Position numbers and translations under genes: made by a program. Below the pieces are notes generated by a model, which made no database searches, was not told where the DNA came from, and saw only the letters and a program-made list of their open reading frames with translations. This document shows, piece after piece, positions 26,226-34,012 of a DNA stretch of 64,000 bases. This DNA comes from an uncultured Muribaculaceae bacterium (GTDB lineage: Bacteria > Bacteroidota > Bacteroidia > Bacteroidales > Muribaculaceae), in contig CAJTRS010000002.1 of assembly GCA_910578805.1 (NCBI GenBank), positions 69,457-133,456 on the forward strand, in the 5' to 3' direction. Each line of letters starts with the position of its first letter. Position 1 is the stretch's first letter.

Positions 26226-26978
26226 ATGGATTATTTTCTGACGCGCCGGACGGTGCGAAAATTCTCGGACAGACACATTGAGGATTCATTGCTTGAAGAG
26301 ATGCTTGAAGCTGCCTCTCACGCACCCACTACCGGAAATATGCAACTTTACAGTGTGGTTAAAACTCGCAGTGCAGAGGGCAAGCAGGCTCTTGCTCCGG
26401 CTCATTTCAACCAGCCTTCGGTCACAGGGTGTGATGTGCTGCTTACGTTCTGTGCCGATTTCAACAGATTTGTCCGTTGGTGCGAGGCGAGTGATGCCCG
26501 CCCCGGATATGACAATTTTCAGTCGTTTGTCACGTCTGTGCTCGATACGGCGTTGTTTGCCCAGCAGTTCTGCACCATAGCAGAGATGCGTGGTATAGGG
26601 TGCTGTTATCTCGGTACCACCACATACAACGCCCCGCAGATAGCCGGAGTGCTTCAGTTGCCGGCACTTGTGGTGCCAGTGACCACGCTTGCTGTGGGTT
26701 ATCCCGCTATGGAACCGCCGCTGAGCGACCGCATTCCGGTGAAAGGCGTCATTCATGATGAGGTCTATAGGGATTATAGTGCCGACGATGTCAAGGCTCT
26801 GTATGCCGAGAAGGAGGCACGCGAGGATAGCAGGAAGTTTGTGGAGGAGAACGGCAAACGGACTTTGGCGCAGGTGTTCACCGATGTGCGATATACGCGC
26901 GAAGCCGGAGAACTGTTCTCAAAGGTATATCTTGATTTCATACGCCTGCAAGGGTTTAAGCTGCCGGAAAATGACTGA
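26226..26978 (+). CDS. Nitroreductase family NAD(P)H-dependent oxidoreductase
   Basis: This 250-residue FMN-binding protein of the nitroreductase fold begins with MDYFLTRRTVRKFSDRHIED, where the RRTVRKF segment contacts FMN phosphate. ASHAPTTGNMQLYSVV and the later GIGCCYLGTTTYN are family motifs. Length and C-terminal extension resemble flavin reductase-like members (NfsA/FRP group). The physiological substrate is unknown. It heads a two-gene unit, and its last 8 bases overlap the acyltransferase start. Confidence 0.88.
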   Translation: MDYFLTRRTVRKFSDRHIEDSLLEEMLEAASHAPTTGNMQLYSVVKTRSAEGKQALAPAHFNQPSVTGCDVLLTFCADFNRFVRWCEASDARPGYDNFQSFVTSVLDTALFAQQFCTIAEMRGIGCCYLGTTTYNAPQIAGVLQLPALVVPVTTLAVGYPAMEPPLSDRIPVKGVIHDEVYRDYSADDVKALYAEKEAREDSRKFVEENGKRTLAQVFTDVRYTREAGELFSKVYLDFIRLQGFKLPEND

Positions 26979-28143
26979 GGCCGGAATTGTTGACCGTGAT
27001 GTCAGTATGGCGGTGAAACCGCGTTATGAACTGCTCGACGGGTTGCGTGGTGTTGCCGCTATGGTTGTCATCTGGTACCATGTCTTTGAGGCTTTTGCTA
27101 CATCTTCTATGGATCAGGACTTTAATCACGGTTACCTTGCCGTGGATTTCTTTTTTATGTTGTCGGGCTTTGTGATAGGATATGCTTATGACGACCGTTG
27201 GAAACAGAACCGTATTACGGTGAAGGGATTTATCAGGCGCCGGTTGATACGTCTGCACCCTATGGTGCTGATGGGTGTGGCGCTTGGCGTGATTGCTTTT
27301 GCGGTGCAGGGGTTTGTTCAGTGGGACGGCTCGCCGGTGTCCGGCAAATGGGTTATGGTTTCGGCATTGCTGGCCTGTCTGTTTGTCCCGGCATATCCTG
27401 GAGCGGGTTATGAGGTCAGGGGCAATGGTGAGGCATTCCCTCTTAACGGACCGGCCTGGTCGCTGTTTTTTGAATATATAGGCAATGTGTTGTATGCCTT
27501 GTGGCTGCGCAAACTCGGCACCAATGCTCTTGCCGCTGTGGTAGTTCTTAACGGAGTCGGTCTGGTGGCCTATGCCGTGGGCAATATGTCGGGCGGCAAT
27601 CACCTTGGTGTGGGCTGGTCACTTGGCGATTACAACTTTTTGGGCGGTATGCTTCGCTTGGGATTCGCGTTTTCTGCGGGGTTGTTGATGTCAAGGGTGT
27701 TTCGGCCGGTAAAGGTGCGCGGAGCGTTTTGGATATGCTCAATAGCTATTGTGGCATTGCTCGCCATGCCTTTTGTGGGGTGGAGCGACGGGACTCTTTG
27801 GCTCAACGGCCTGTATGACGCTTTGTGTGTGACCTGTGTGTTCCCTGTCATATTGTATGTCGGTGCTTCCGGTCAGACCACCGACCGGCGGTCATATGCC
27901 TTGTGTGACTTTTTGGGCAGAATTTCCTATCCGGTGTATATAGTGCATTATCCGCTTATGTATCTGTTTTATTCGTGGGTATGGGACGGAGGTTTCTCGT
28001 TTGGTCAGGCATGGCCTGTGGCCTGTGTGATATTTGTGGCGAGTATATTGCTTGCGGCCGTGTGTCTGAAATATTACGACGAGCCGTTGCGCCGAAGGCT
28101 TGCATCGGTGAATAAAGCTGTAGGGAAAGCCGTAAGCGCTTGA
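26971..28143 (+). CDS. Acyltransferase family 3 membrane protein
   Basis: This 390-residue protein has about ten membrane helices. The N-terminal motif ELLDGLRGVAAMVVIWYHVFEAF, with its conserved Arg and His, and the later LIRLHPMVLMGV are typical of acyltransferase 3 (OafA/NodX-type) enzymes that acylate surface or secreted sugars. The C-terminal LGRISYPVYIVHYPL also fits. The start at 26971 was chosen for the family-like N-terminus and its 8-base overlap with the nitroreductase stop. The acceptor sugar is unknown. Confidence 0.88.
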   Translation: MTEAGIVDRDVSMAVKPRYELLDGLRGVAAMVVIWYHVFEAFATSSMDQDFNHGYLAVDFFFMLSGFVIGYAYDDRWKQNRITVKGFIRRRLIRLHPMVLMGVALGVIAFAVQGFVQWDGSPVSGKWVMVSALLACLFVPAYPGAGYEVRGNGEAFPLNGPAWSLFFEYIGNVLYALWLRKLGTNALAAVVVLNGVGLVAYAVGNMSGGNHLGVGWSLGDYNFLGGMLRLGFAFSAGLLMSRVFRPVKVRGAFWICSIAIVALLAMPFVGWSDGTLWLNGLYDALCVTCVFPVILYVGASGQTTDRRSYALCDFLGRISYPVYIVHYPLMYLFYSWVWDGGFSFGQAWPVACVIFVASILLAAVCLKYYDEPLRRRLASVNKAVGKAVSA

Positions 28144-28151
28144 TGAGACTA

Positions 28152-28202
28152 AAAAACATGGTCAACCATATAATGTAAAGAGGTGGTTGACCATGTTTTT
28201 TT
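28152..28202. terminator. Bidirectional terminator between acyltransferase gene and dnaA
   Basis: ACATGGTCAACCA and TGGTTGACCATGT form a perfect 13-bp stem around a 15-base loop, preceded by a run of six A and followed by a run of T. The two genes converge on it. Confidence 0.85.
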
Positions 28203-28235
28203 GTGAGGTTCTATGGTGGTTATGTAAGGTGGGCG

Positions 28236-29621
28236 TCAGTTGAGCAGGGAGTTTTCGATTTTGGAAACATCGGCCTGAAGCTGCTTTTCAAGCGACAGGC
28301 GTTCTTCGATGTTGTTGCATGCGTAAAGCACAGTGGCGTGGGTGCGTGCCAGGCGTGTGCCTATGGCTGTAGATGACATCTTGGTGTGTTTTTTAGCCAT
28401 ATACATGACCATCTGTCGTGCATCGGAAATCTCGCGGCGCCGTGACTTTGTGAATATCTGGTCGGGTTCGATCTTGTAATACGAGGCCACTTCCTGTGCG
28501 ATTATCTCGAAATTGATCTGTTTGCGGTTGATTTTTACGGCATTGGAGAGCACTTTTCGTGCCAGATCGAGAGTTATGTCCTGACTGAGTGCCGAAGCGT
28601 GGGCCAGAAGAGACACCACCATGCCTTCGAGTTCTCGGATACTGTCGGTGACATTGGCAGCTATGTAGTCGAGCACTTCACCGGGGAGTGCAACGCCGTC
28701 CTGTTCCGCCTTCTGGTGGAGTACAAATTTGCGCAACTCGTAGTCAGGGCGTTCGAGTTCCACCACCACGCCCATATTGAAGCGGGAGATGAGTCTTTTT
28801 TCCATACCTTCCATCTTGGCCGGCGGGCAGTCGCTTGCCAATATCAGCTGTTTTTGATTGAGTGTGAGATGGTTGAATATGTGGAAAAATGTGCCCTGGG
28901 TGCTTTGTTTGCCTATCAGATCCTGTATGTCATCGATGATCAGAGCGTCGATACTCTGATAGAAGTTGATGAAGTCGTTGATCTTTCCGTTGCGTACGGC
29001 TGTGGTAAACTGGCTTTCAAACAATCGGGCTGTGATGTAGAGCACACGGCTCTGCGGTGTCACCTCTTTTATGCGGATACCGATGGCCTGTATGAGGTGG
29101 GTTTTGCCAACGCCGGGAGCCCCGAATATGAACAGAGGATTGAATGTCTTGTTCCTGGGGTCGTTGGCCACGGCTTCGCCTATTGAGCGAGCCACGCGGT
29201 TGCTTATGCTGTTGCAGTAATTCTCAAATGTGTAATTGGGGTTGAGCTGTGCGTTTATTTCCTGCAGTTCCACCCGTTGGAACGGATTGGACGAGGCGCC
29301 GGGCTTTGGCGCTACGGCTGTGCTCGGTTTAGAACTTGCTATTGTGACCCCGGTGGTGGGCTCGTTGCCTACCTGATTGAAATGATAGTATAGCTTTACC
29401 GATGGGCCATAAACTTTGTGAAGCGTGTGGCCGAGCAGGTTGAAGTAACGTTCTTCGAGTTGTTCGTAAAAAAACGGCGATGGCACCAAAAGGGTAAGTT
29501 TGTTATCCACAAAACTTACCGATGTGATGGGTCTGAACCAAGCGGCAAATTGTTCGGCCGGGAGAATGTCCTGAAACACTTTCAGACATTGTTCCCAGAG
29601 TTGTATATGGGTTTCCGTCAT
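28236..29621 (-). CDS. dnaA: Chromosomal replication initiator DnaA
   Basis: This 461-residue initiator binds DnaA boxes and melts the origin. Domain I is at about 1-80 (LWEQCLKVFQDILPAEQFAAWF). The AAA+ domain has Walker A GAPGVGKTH, Walker B ALIIDDIQDL, and sensor ISRFNMGVVVELERPD. The C-terminal helix-turn-helix domain has the signature RLARTHATVLYACNNIEERL. The ATG at 29621 was chosen, since the longer frame starts with TTG four codons earlier. A perfect DnaA box (TTATCCACA, 29503-29511) lies inside its own coding sequence. The gene stands alone, away from dnaN. Confidence 0.97.
   Translation of the reverse strand: MTETHIQLWEQCLKVFQDILPAEQFAAWFRPITSVSFVDNKLTLLVPSPFFYEQLEERYFNLLGHTLHKVYGPSVKLYYHFNQVGNEPTTGVTIASSKPSTAVAPKPGASSNPFQRVELQEINAQLNPNYTFENYCNSISNRVARSIGEAVANDPRNKTFNPLFIFGAPGVGKTHLIQAIGIRIKEVTPQSRVLYITARLFESQFTTAVRNGKINDFINFYQSIDALIIDDIQDLIGKQSTQGTFFHIFNHLTLNQKQLILASDCPPAKMEGMEKRLISRFNMGVVVELERPDYELRKFVLHQKAEQDGVALPGEVLDYIAANVTDSIRELEGMVVSLLAHASALSQDITLDLARKVLSNAVKINRKQINFEIIAQEVASYYKIEPDQIFTKSRRREISDARQMVMYMAKKHTKMSSTAIGTRLARTHATVLYACNNIEERLSLEKQLQADVSKIENSLLN
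29503..29511 (+). promoter_or_regulatory. Perfect DnaA box inside the dnaA coding region
   Basis: TTATCCACA matches the consensus exactly. It lies 110 bases inside dnaA from its start codon, so it could take part in autoregulation or be a chance match. About 0.5 exact matches are expected by chance in a 64-kb window on both strands, and two were found. Confidence 0.4.
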
Positions 29622-29972
29622 GGGTGGGGTCAAAAAAATTTGCTATACTATTTCAATACAAAATTCCGATTAAAATTTAATAAAAACAACCCTGTGTTTA
29701 TTTGCAAATTATATTTTTGATGCACGATGTTGAATCTCAGTATATTAAGTTGTGGTTTAATTAAAGTTGAAGTAATTATTCAGATTTGCAATGTATAAGG
29801 CTGTTGATTAGCAATATACGTTATGTAGTGTTTGGGCTGATTGAAGTTTATGTTTAATGTTGTTTTAGGTTCAAAAAATACCGGTTGGCTTTAATTTACA
29901 AGGGTGTAACGAGCCAACCGGTAAGTAGTATGTAATTTATAATAAATCTAAATAGTGTGCTTGCGGCTATAG
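29622..29972. other. AT-rich intergenic region between dnaA and mlaD-like gene
   Basis: This 351-base gap holds the mlaD-like terminator at 29870-29922. The rest is AT-rich and contains the dnaA upstream region on the minus strand. I saw no second exact DnaA box, no clear iterons and no open frame worth calling, so an origin here is possible but not supported. Confidence 0.4.
29870..29922 (-). terminator. Terminator of the MlaD-like gene
   Basis: ACCGGTTGGCT and AGCCAACCGGT form a perfect 11-bp stem around a 21-base loop. On the minus strand it is followed by ATTTTTTG. It sits 51 bases past the stop of the MCE gene. Confidence 0.75.
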
Positions 29973-30887
29973 TTACAGCAGTTTTATGCTGATGTATCGT
30001 TTAGGGTTTTTCTTTACATCGCGAAGCAGTGAATCGAGGCTTGCCGAAGCGTTGTTGAGGTTGTTGTAAAGAGATGTGTCGTTAAGCATCATGCCGATTG
30101 AGGAGTTGGGGCTGTTGAGGTTCTGTAACACCTTGTTTAGGGCAGCTGTTGCCTGATATACATTGGTCAGGGTAGAGTCCACAGGAGCTTCTTTGAGTTG
30201 CGACGACACAACTGTGAGGTCGGAGGCTATGGTGGAGATATTGCCTGAAATATCTTTGACTGAAGCCATCACGGTGGAGGCATCGGAGGCTATGGCCGGC
30301 ATGCGGTTCATGACCAGTGCGAGCTGAGCGCTGCTTTTTTCAAGATTGGCCATGGTGGCGTTGAGTCGGGTTATTGCCGATGTCAGTGCCGGATCGGCTA
30401 CCACTGTGTTGACGGAGGTGAGCAGTGTGTCAATTTTGGGCAGTATCTGTGCAATAGTCGGGAGCAGGTCGTTGGTCACGTTGCCCATCAGTCCGGGGGC
30501 ATTCTCGCCTATGAGCCGGTCGCCTATTGAATGGTATTCGGTCGAGGTGCCCATGATGAGTTCGATGGTTGAGGTGCCGAGCATGTCGGTGGTGATTACG
30601 GCTTTTGTGCCCATGGGTATGCGCAGTTCCTTGTTGAGATCGAATTCCACGCGTATGTGTCCGGGGTTATTGTATTCATAGTTTATCTCTTTAACCAGCC
30701 CTATCTTGTAGCCGTTGACGGTTACCGGAGCCGACTGTGCGAGTCCTGCCACATTGGTGTAGGAGGCGTAATAGTAATTGGTGCCTTTGAATATGTTTAT
30801 GCCTTTGAGGTAGTTGATGCCGAAGAACAGTACGAACAGTGCTATCAACACTGTGAGTCCTATTATAAATTCCTTTTTGAGTTTCAT
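29973..30887 (-). CDS. MlaD/MCE-domain lipid transport protein
   Basis: This 304-residue protein has one N-terminal membrane anchor (about 8-28, FIIGLTVLIALFVLFFGINYL) and a single MCE domain at about 35-115 (GTNYYYASYTNVAGLAQSAPVTVNGYKIGLV). An alpha-helical C-terminal part follows. MCE proteins of this type form hexamers that carry phospholipids between membranes. No MlaE/MlaF partners are adjacent. The gene sits 72 bases downstream of the amidase gene, as in many Bacteroidota, and is closed by the terminator at 29870-29922. Confidence 0.9.
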   Translation of the reverse strand: MKLKKEFIIGLTVLIALFVLFFGINYLKGINIFKGTNYYYASYTNVAGLAQSAPVTVNGYKIGLVKEINYEYNNPGHIRVEFDLNKELRIPMGTKAVITTDMLGTSTIELIMGTSTEYHSIGDRLIGENAPGLMGNVTNDLLPTIAQILPKIDTLLTSVNTVVADPALTSAITRLNATMANLEKSSAQLALVMNRMPAIASDASTVMASVKDISGNISTIASDLTVVSSQLKEAPVDSTLTNVYQATAALNKVLQNLNSPNSSIGMMLNDTSLYNNLNNASASLDSLLRDVKKNPKRYISIKLL

Positions 30888-30959
30888 GTAGCAGGGGGTG
30901 TTATAATGGTTTTATTATATGCGTTAAATAAAATAATATATGTGATGACTTTGTGAAGA

Positions 30960-32024
30960 TTATTTTATGCGTTTGCCGTTTTTGAATTTCACCACAAAGG
31001 CGTCCTTGAACAGGGGTTTTATGTTTTTTTTCATTTCGGCTGCGGCAGCGGATTGGGAGGGGAAATGTCCGTAGGTGTATTTTATTACATTACCTTCCTT
31101 GTAGCTGTCGATCGGGCCAAGGCCTTTGAACCGCTTTGAGCCGTCCTTTATGGGGGTGGAGGAGGTGAGTATCTGTATGCGGTAGTCTTCGCGGCTATTG
31201 TTGTCGGAGGCTTTTTCTTTCTTGGGTTCCGGCCGGGCTCCGGTGTCTGTTTCCTGTGCGTTTTTATACTCGATTATGCCGTTGTAGATGGCTTCGGCTA
31301 CTTTTTCCTGTCCGGCAGCCGATGCCAGAAATTTCTCTACCGACGGGTTGCAGAGGTAGTCAATCTCCACCAGTACGGCCGGACGTGTCAGTTTGCGAAG
31401 TACTAAAAAACCGGCTTTCTTGGTGCCGAGGTCATGGCGTCCGGCGCTTTCGATGAGTTCTTTCTGTATGATGTTGGCCGCCAGAACTGAGTGGTGTATG
31501 TTGTTGGTCTGGTTGAGTTCAGACAGTATGGCGAGCTCATCGGAGGCGAATTTCTGCTCATTGGGTGCGTATAGCTTGTCGAGTTCCACCACGGAGTTTT
31601 CTTTTTTTACGATCTCGAGGTTTTCGGTGGAGCGGTCCTTCGACATGGAATATACCGAGACTCCGTTGATGGTATGGCGTCTGGGATTGGACTCTTTTAC
31701 GGAATTGCAGTGAATGGATACGAACAGGTCGCACATGGCTTTGTTGGCTTTGTAAGCTCTGCTGTCGAGTGTTACATAGCAGTCGGTAGAGCGTGTGGCC
31801 ATGGCTTTGATATCCTTGTGTTTTGCCAGAAGTGATTTTACCTTATTGCTCACTGTGAGCACTATGTCTTTTTCTTTGGCGCTTTTGCCGTGGGTGCCCG
31901 GGTCGTGCCCGCCGTGTCCGGGATCAAGCACCACCACAAAATCCTTGGCTTGTACCGGTGTGGCACAAGTGACAATCAGGATTGCGATGATTAGATATTT
32001 CAGTATGCTGACGCCGGTATGCAT
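30960..32024 (-). CDS. N-acetylmuramoyl-L-alanine amidase (Amidase_3) with C-terminal SPOR-like domain
   Basis: This 354-residue cell-wall hydrolase is predicted to cut the amide bond between MurNAc and the stem peptide. A signal peptide ends near TPVQAKD. Zinc-binding motifs are seen in LDPGHGGHDPG and SIHCNSVKE, with the catalytic Glu in VEIDYLCNP. The last 75 residues (RIQILTSSTPI to VVKFKNGKR) look like a SPOR-type domain that binds denuded glycan at division sites. The start at 32024 gives the signal peptide, and a longer upstream frame does not. A -7 box is at 32049-32056. Confidence 0.93.
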   Translation of the reverse strand: MHTGVSILKYLIIAILIVTCATPVQAKDFVVVLDPGHGGHDPGTHGKSAKEKDIVLTVSNKVKSLLAKHKDIKAMATRSTDCYVTLDSRAYKANKAMCDLFVSIHCNSVKESNPRRHTINGVSVYSMSKDRSTENLEIVKKENSVVELDKLYAPNEQKFASDELAILSELNQTNNIHHSVLAANIIQKELIESAGRHDLGTKKAGFLVLRKLTRPAVLVEIDYLCNPSVEKFLASAAGQEKVAEAIYNGIIEYKNAQETDTGARPEPKKEKASDNNSREDYRIQILTSSTPIKDGSKRFKGLGPIDSYKEGNVIKYTYGHFPSQSAAAAEMKKNIKPLFKDAFVVKFKNGKRIK

Positions 32025-32048
32025 TGCGTTTGGATCAATAAATCTCCG

Positions 32049-32056
32049 CAAATTTA
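32049..32056 (-). promoter_or_regulatory. -7 box of the amidase gene
   Basis: CAAATTTA on the plus strand reads TAAATTTG on the minus strand, matching TAnnTTTG, 25 bases before the amidase ATG. Confidence 0.4.
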
Positions 32057-32157
32057 CGAAAATATGGAATAATATGGGGTTAAATGGGATAAAATAGGGC
32101 AACTTTGCTTACTTTTGGACTATAAATTGATGATGGTTGTTGTAATTTCACATACTG

Positions 32158-33153
32158 ATGAATAGATATATGCGAGTGTCGAGGAGTATAATGTCGGTAG
32201 TCTCTGTGGTTTTGGTCATGGCCGCTTTTGGTTGTGGGGGCGGTCAAACTCCAGTGCCGGTGGAAATCCGCCGGTTTGACCGTGCGGCGGTGGAGTATGC
32301 GCATGCGGGTGATTCGCTTCGCAGTGCAATAGAGACTGATTACGAGTCGGCGATAGGTGTGCTCCGGAGCATCTTCGGCGGTGGTGATGACGGCGGGTTT
32401 ATGCAGGATTATGCGGATTCGCGTGCTGTGGAGGTGTTTGCTCCCGATATCGAAAAGCGTTTGCCTGATCTTGGTGACGCGCAACTGCGACTCGGCGCTT
32501 TGCGCGATGGTCTTGGCCGTGTGTTGCCCGGAATGCGTTTCCCATCGGAGGTTTACGGTGCGGTAATCCCGTTCAATCAGAGCGTGGTGGTGGCCGATTC
32601 GATAGTAATAGTAGGGCTTAATCATTATCTTGGAGCCGACTATGAGGGTTATGCCGGATTCGAGGGATATCGTCGAAATCAGAAAGAATCACGTCGCATG
32701 GCTCTCGATGTGGCTGAGGCTTTGATCGGGGTGTCGTATCCATATATCGGTTCTGAACGGAGCACTGTGCTGTCGAGGCTTCTTTATGAAGGTGCGGTTA
32801 TAAATGCCATAGTCAGTGCCGATGAGGATATCACGGTGGCTGATGTGCTCGGATACACCGAAGATGAGTACCGGTGGGCACAGACGCACGAGCGTGATAT
32901 CTGGAACGCGGTTATATCGTCTGATATGCTTTACTCCACCGATGCAGGTGTGGCTCACCGTCTGGTGGCTCCTGCGCCCTCCACACCTTTGGTCAATGCC
33001 AATGCTCCGGGTCGCATAGGCCGATATACCGGCTACAGGATAGTTAGGGCGTATATGGAGAAGAATCCCGATACGGATATAGAGCTTACTCTGACCCCCG
33101 GATTCTATGATTCGTTATCCACTCTGCCGGGGTCTGAATATGCCCCTGAATAG
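32158..33153 (+). CDS. gldB: GldB-like gliding motility lipoprotein
   Basis: This 331-residue protein has a lipoprotein signal with lipid Cys at residue 26. VEIRRFDRAA near the start, then VYGAVIPFNQSVVVADSIVIVGLNHYLG and the C-terminal GRIGRYTGYRIVRAYMEKNP, are characteristic of GldB. In Flavobacterium GldB is needed for gliding. In non-gliding gut Bacteroidales the role is unclear and may relate to type IX secretion or envelope assembly. It is divergent from the amidase gene. The usual partner gldC is not next to it. Confidence 0.85.
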   Translation: MNRYMRVSRSIMSVVSVVLVMAAFGCGGGQTPVPVEIRRFDRAAVEYAHAGDSLRSAIETDYESAIGVLRSIFGGGDDGGFMQDYADSRAVEVFAPDIEKRLPDLGDAQLRLGALRDGLGRVLPGMRFPSEVYGAVIPFNQSVVVADSIVIVGLNHYLGADYEGYAGFEGYRRNQKESRRMALDVAEALIGVSYPYIGSERSTVLSRLLYEGAVINAIVSADEDITVADVLGYTEDEYRWAQTHERDIWNAVISSDMLYSTDAGVAHRLVAPAPSTPLVNANAPGRIGRYTGYRIVRAYMEKNPDTDIELTLTPGFYDSLSTLPGSEYAPE

Positions 33154-33273
33154 GGTACGTAAATGTTAAACCGCAGCTTAATTAACAAAAAATAACTTTC
33201 CTCGAAATCCGCTTCCAGAGCGGGAAATTAGTGTTGATCGGTGTTAAATATCGGTAAATCACGGTGTTGGTGT

Positions 33274-33304
33274 TTTGGGGTGTGGAATTAATGTAGTATC
33301 TTTG
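33274..33304 (+). promoter_or_regulatory. Promoter upstream of the thioredoxin-fold gene
   Basis: TTTG (33274-33277), a 19-base spacer, and TATCTTTG (33297-33304) match the Bacteroidota consensus well. The start codon is at 33443, so the transcript has a leader of about 130 bases. Confidence 0.65.
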
Positions 33305-33442
33305 CATCGTCTTAATCCAAATGACGCGCAAAGAGTTGCGCAGTCACAGCCGAAAATCGGCAGGATTCCATCTTGAATTTTTGCTATGTCATGTACCGAA
33401 AAAATGCAGATGAAATCTTATGTATAACGCAAAAAGAAAGTA
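33305..33442 (+). other. Long 5' leader with two small stem-loops
   Basis: This 138-base leader holds a stem GCGCAA/TTGCGC (about 33325-33342, extendable by flanking GAC/GTC) and a second short hairpin CCGAAAATCGG. No known riboswitch core (SAM, TPP, cobalamin, FMN) was recognised. Function is unassigned. Confidence 0.35.
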
Positions 33443-33943
33443 ATGAAGAAAACAATGTCAATCATTGCGCTCTTCGTGGTTCTTCTCTTTACAGTGTCGG
33501 CCGGATCAGACAGGGCATATAAAACTGAGACAGGTTTCAATGCTCCCCGTTTTGAAGTCCGTGCCACTGATGGCAATGTCGTGTCATTGTCAGAATTGAA
33601 AGGGCGTTACGTGTTAGTGAGTTTCTGGTCATCGACCGATGCCGGTTCCCGAATCAACACCAATCTTTACGACCGCTTTTTAAAAAGCATGCCCTCGGAG
33701 GAAGAACAGATTTGTCTCTTGTCGGTCAATCTTGACCGTAGCGAGCTCTTGTTTCGCGAGATAGTGCGCAGGGACAATCTTAATGCGAAGTCGCAATTTC
33801 ATGTGTATGGCGATCAGGCATCTGACATGATGCGCAGCTATGGCCAGAACACAAAGGACTGCCAATCCTATCTGATAGATCCCAACGGGGTGATAGTGGC
33901 GGTTAATCCCGATGTTGATGCTCTGACCAGAGTGTTGAGCTGA
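33443..33943 (+). CDS. Thioredoxin-fold (TlpA/AhpC-like) protein lacking catalytic cysteines
   Basis: This 166-residue secreted protein has a signal peptide (about 1-22). The thioredoxin fold is clear from LSELKGRYVLVSFWSSTDAGSR, where TlpA-like proteins have FWAxWCxxCR. Both active-site Cys are replaced, giving SSTDAGSR. YLIDPNGVIVAVNPD is the usual C-terminal fold segment with the cis-Pro region. It cannot do disulfide chemistry through a CXXC pair, so a binding or structural role is more likely. It is a single gene with its own promoter and terminator. Confidence 0.8.
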   Translation: MKKTMSIIALFVVLLFTVSAGSDRAYKTETGFNAPRFEVRATDGNVVSLSELKGRYVLVSFWSSTDAGSRINTNLYDRFLKSMPSEEEQICLLSVNLDRSELLFREIVRRDNLNAKSQFHVYGDQASDMMRSYGQNTKDCQSYLIDPNGVIVAVNPDVDALTRVLS

Positions 33944-33954
33944 TAAAAAGAAGT

Positions 33955-33989
33955 AAGGCTGACGTCCGCTAAGGGACATCAGCCTTTTG
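33955..33989. terminator. Bidirectional terminator between thioredoxin-fold gene and glutamine synthetase gene
   Basis: AAGGCTGACGTCC pairs with GGACATCAGCCTT (one bulge/mismatch) around a 5-6 base loop, followed by TTTGTATTTTT on plus. A-rich sequence on the other side gives a T-rich tail on minus. Confidence 0.8.
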
Positions 33990-34012
33990 TATTTTTAGTG
34001 TGGGGCAACCCG

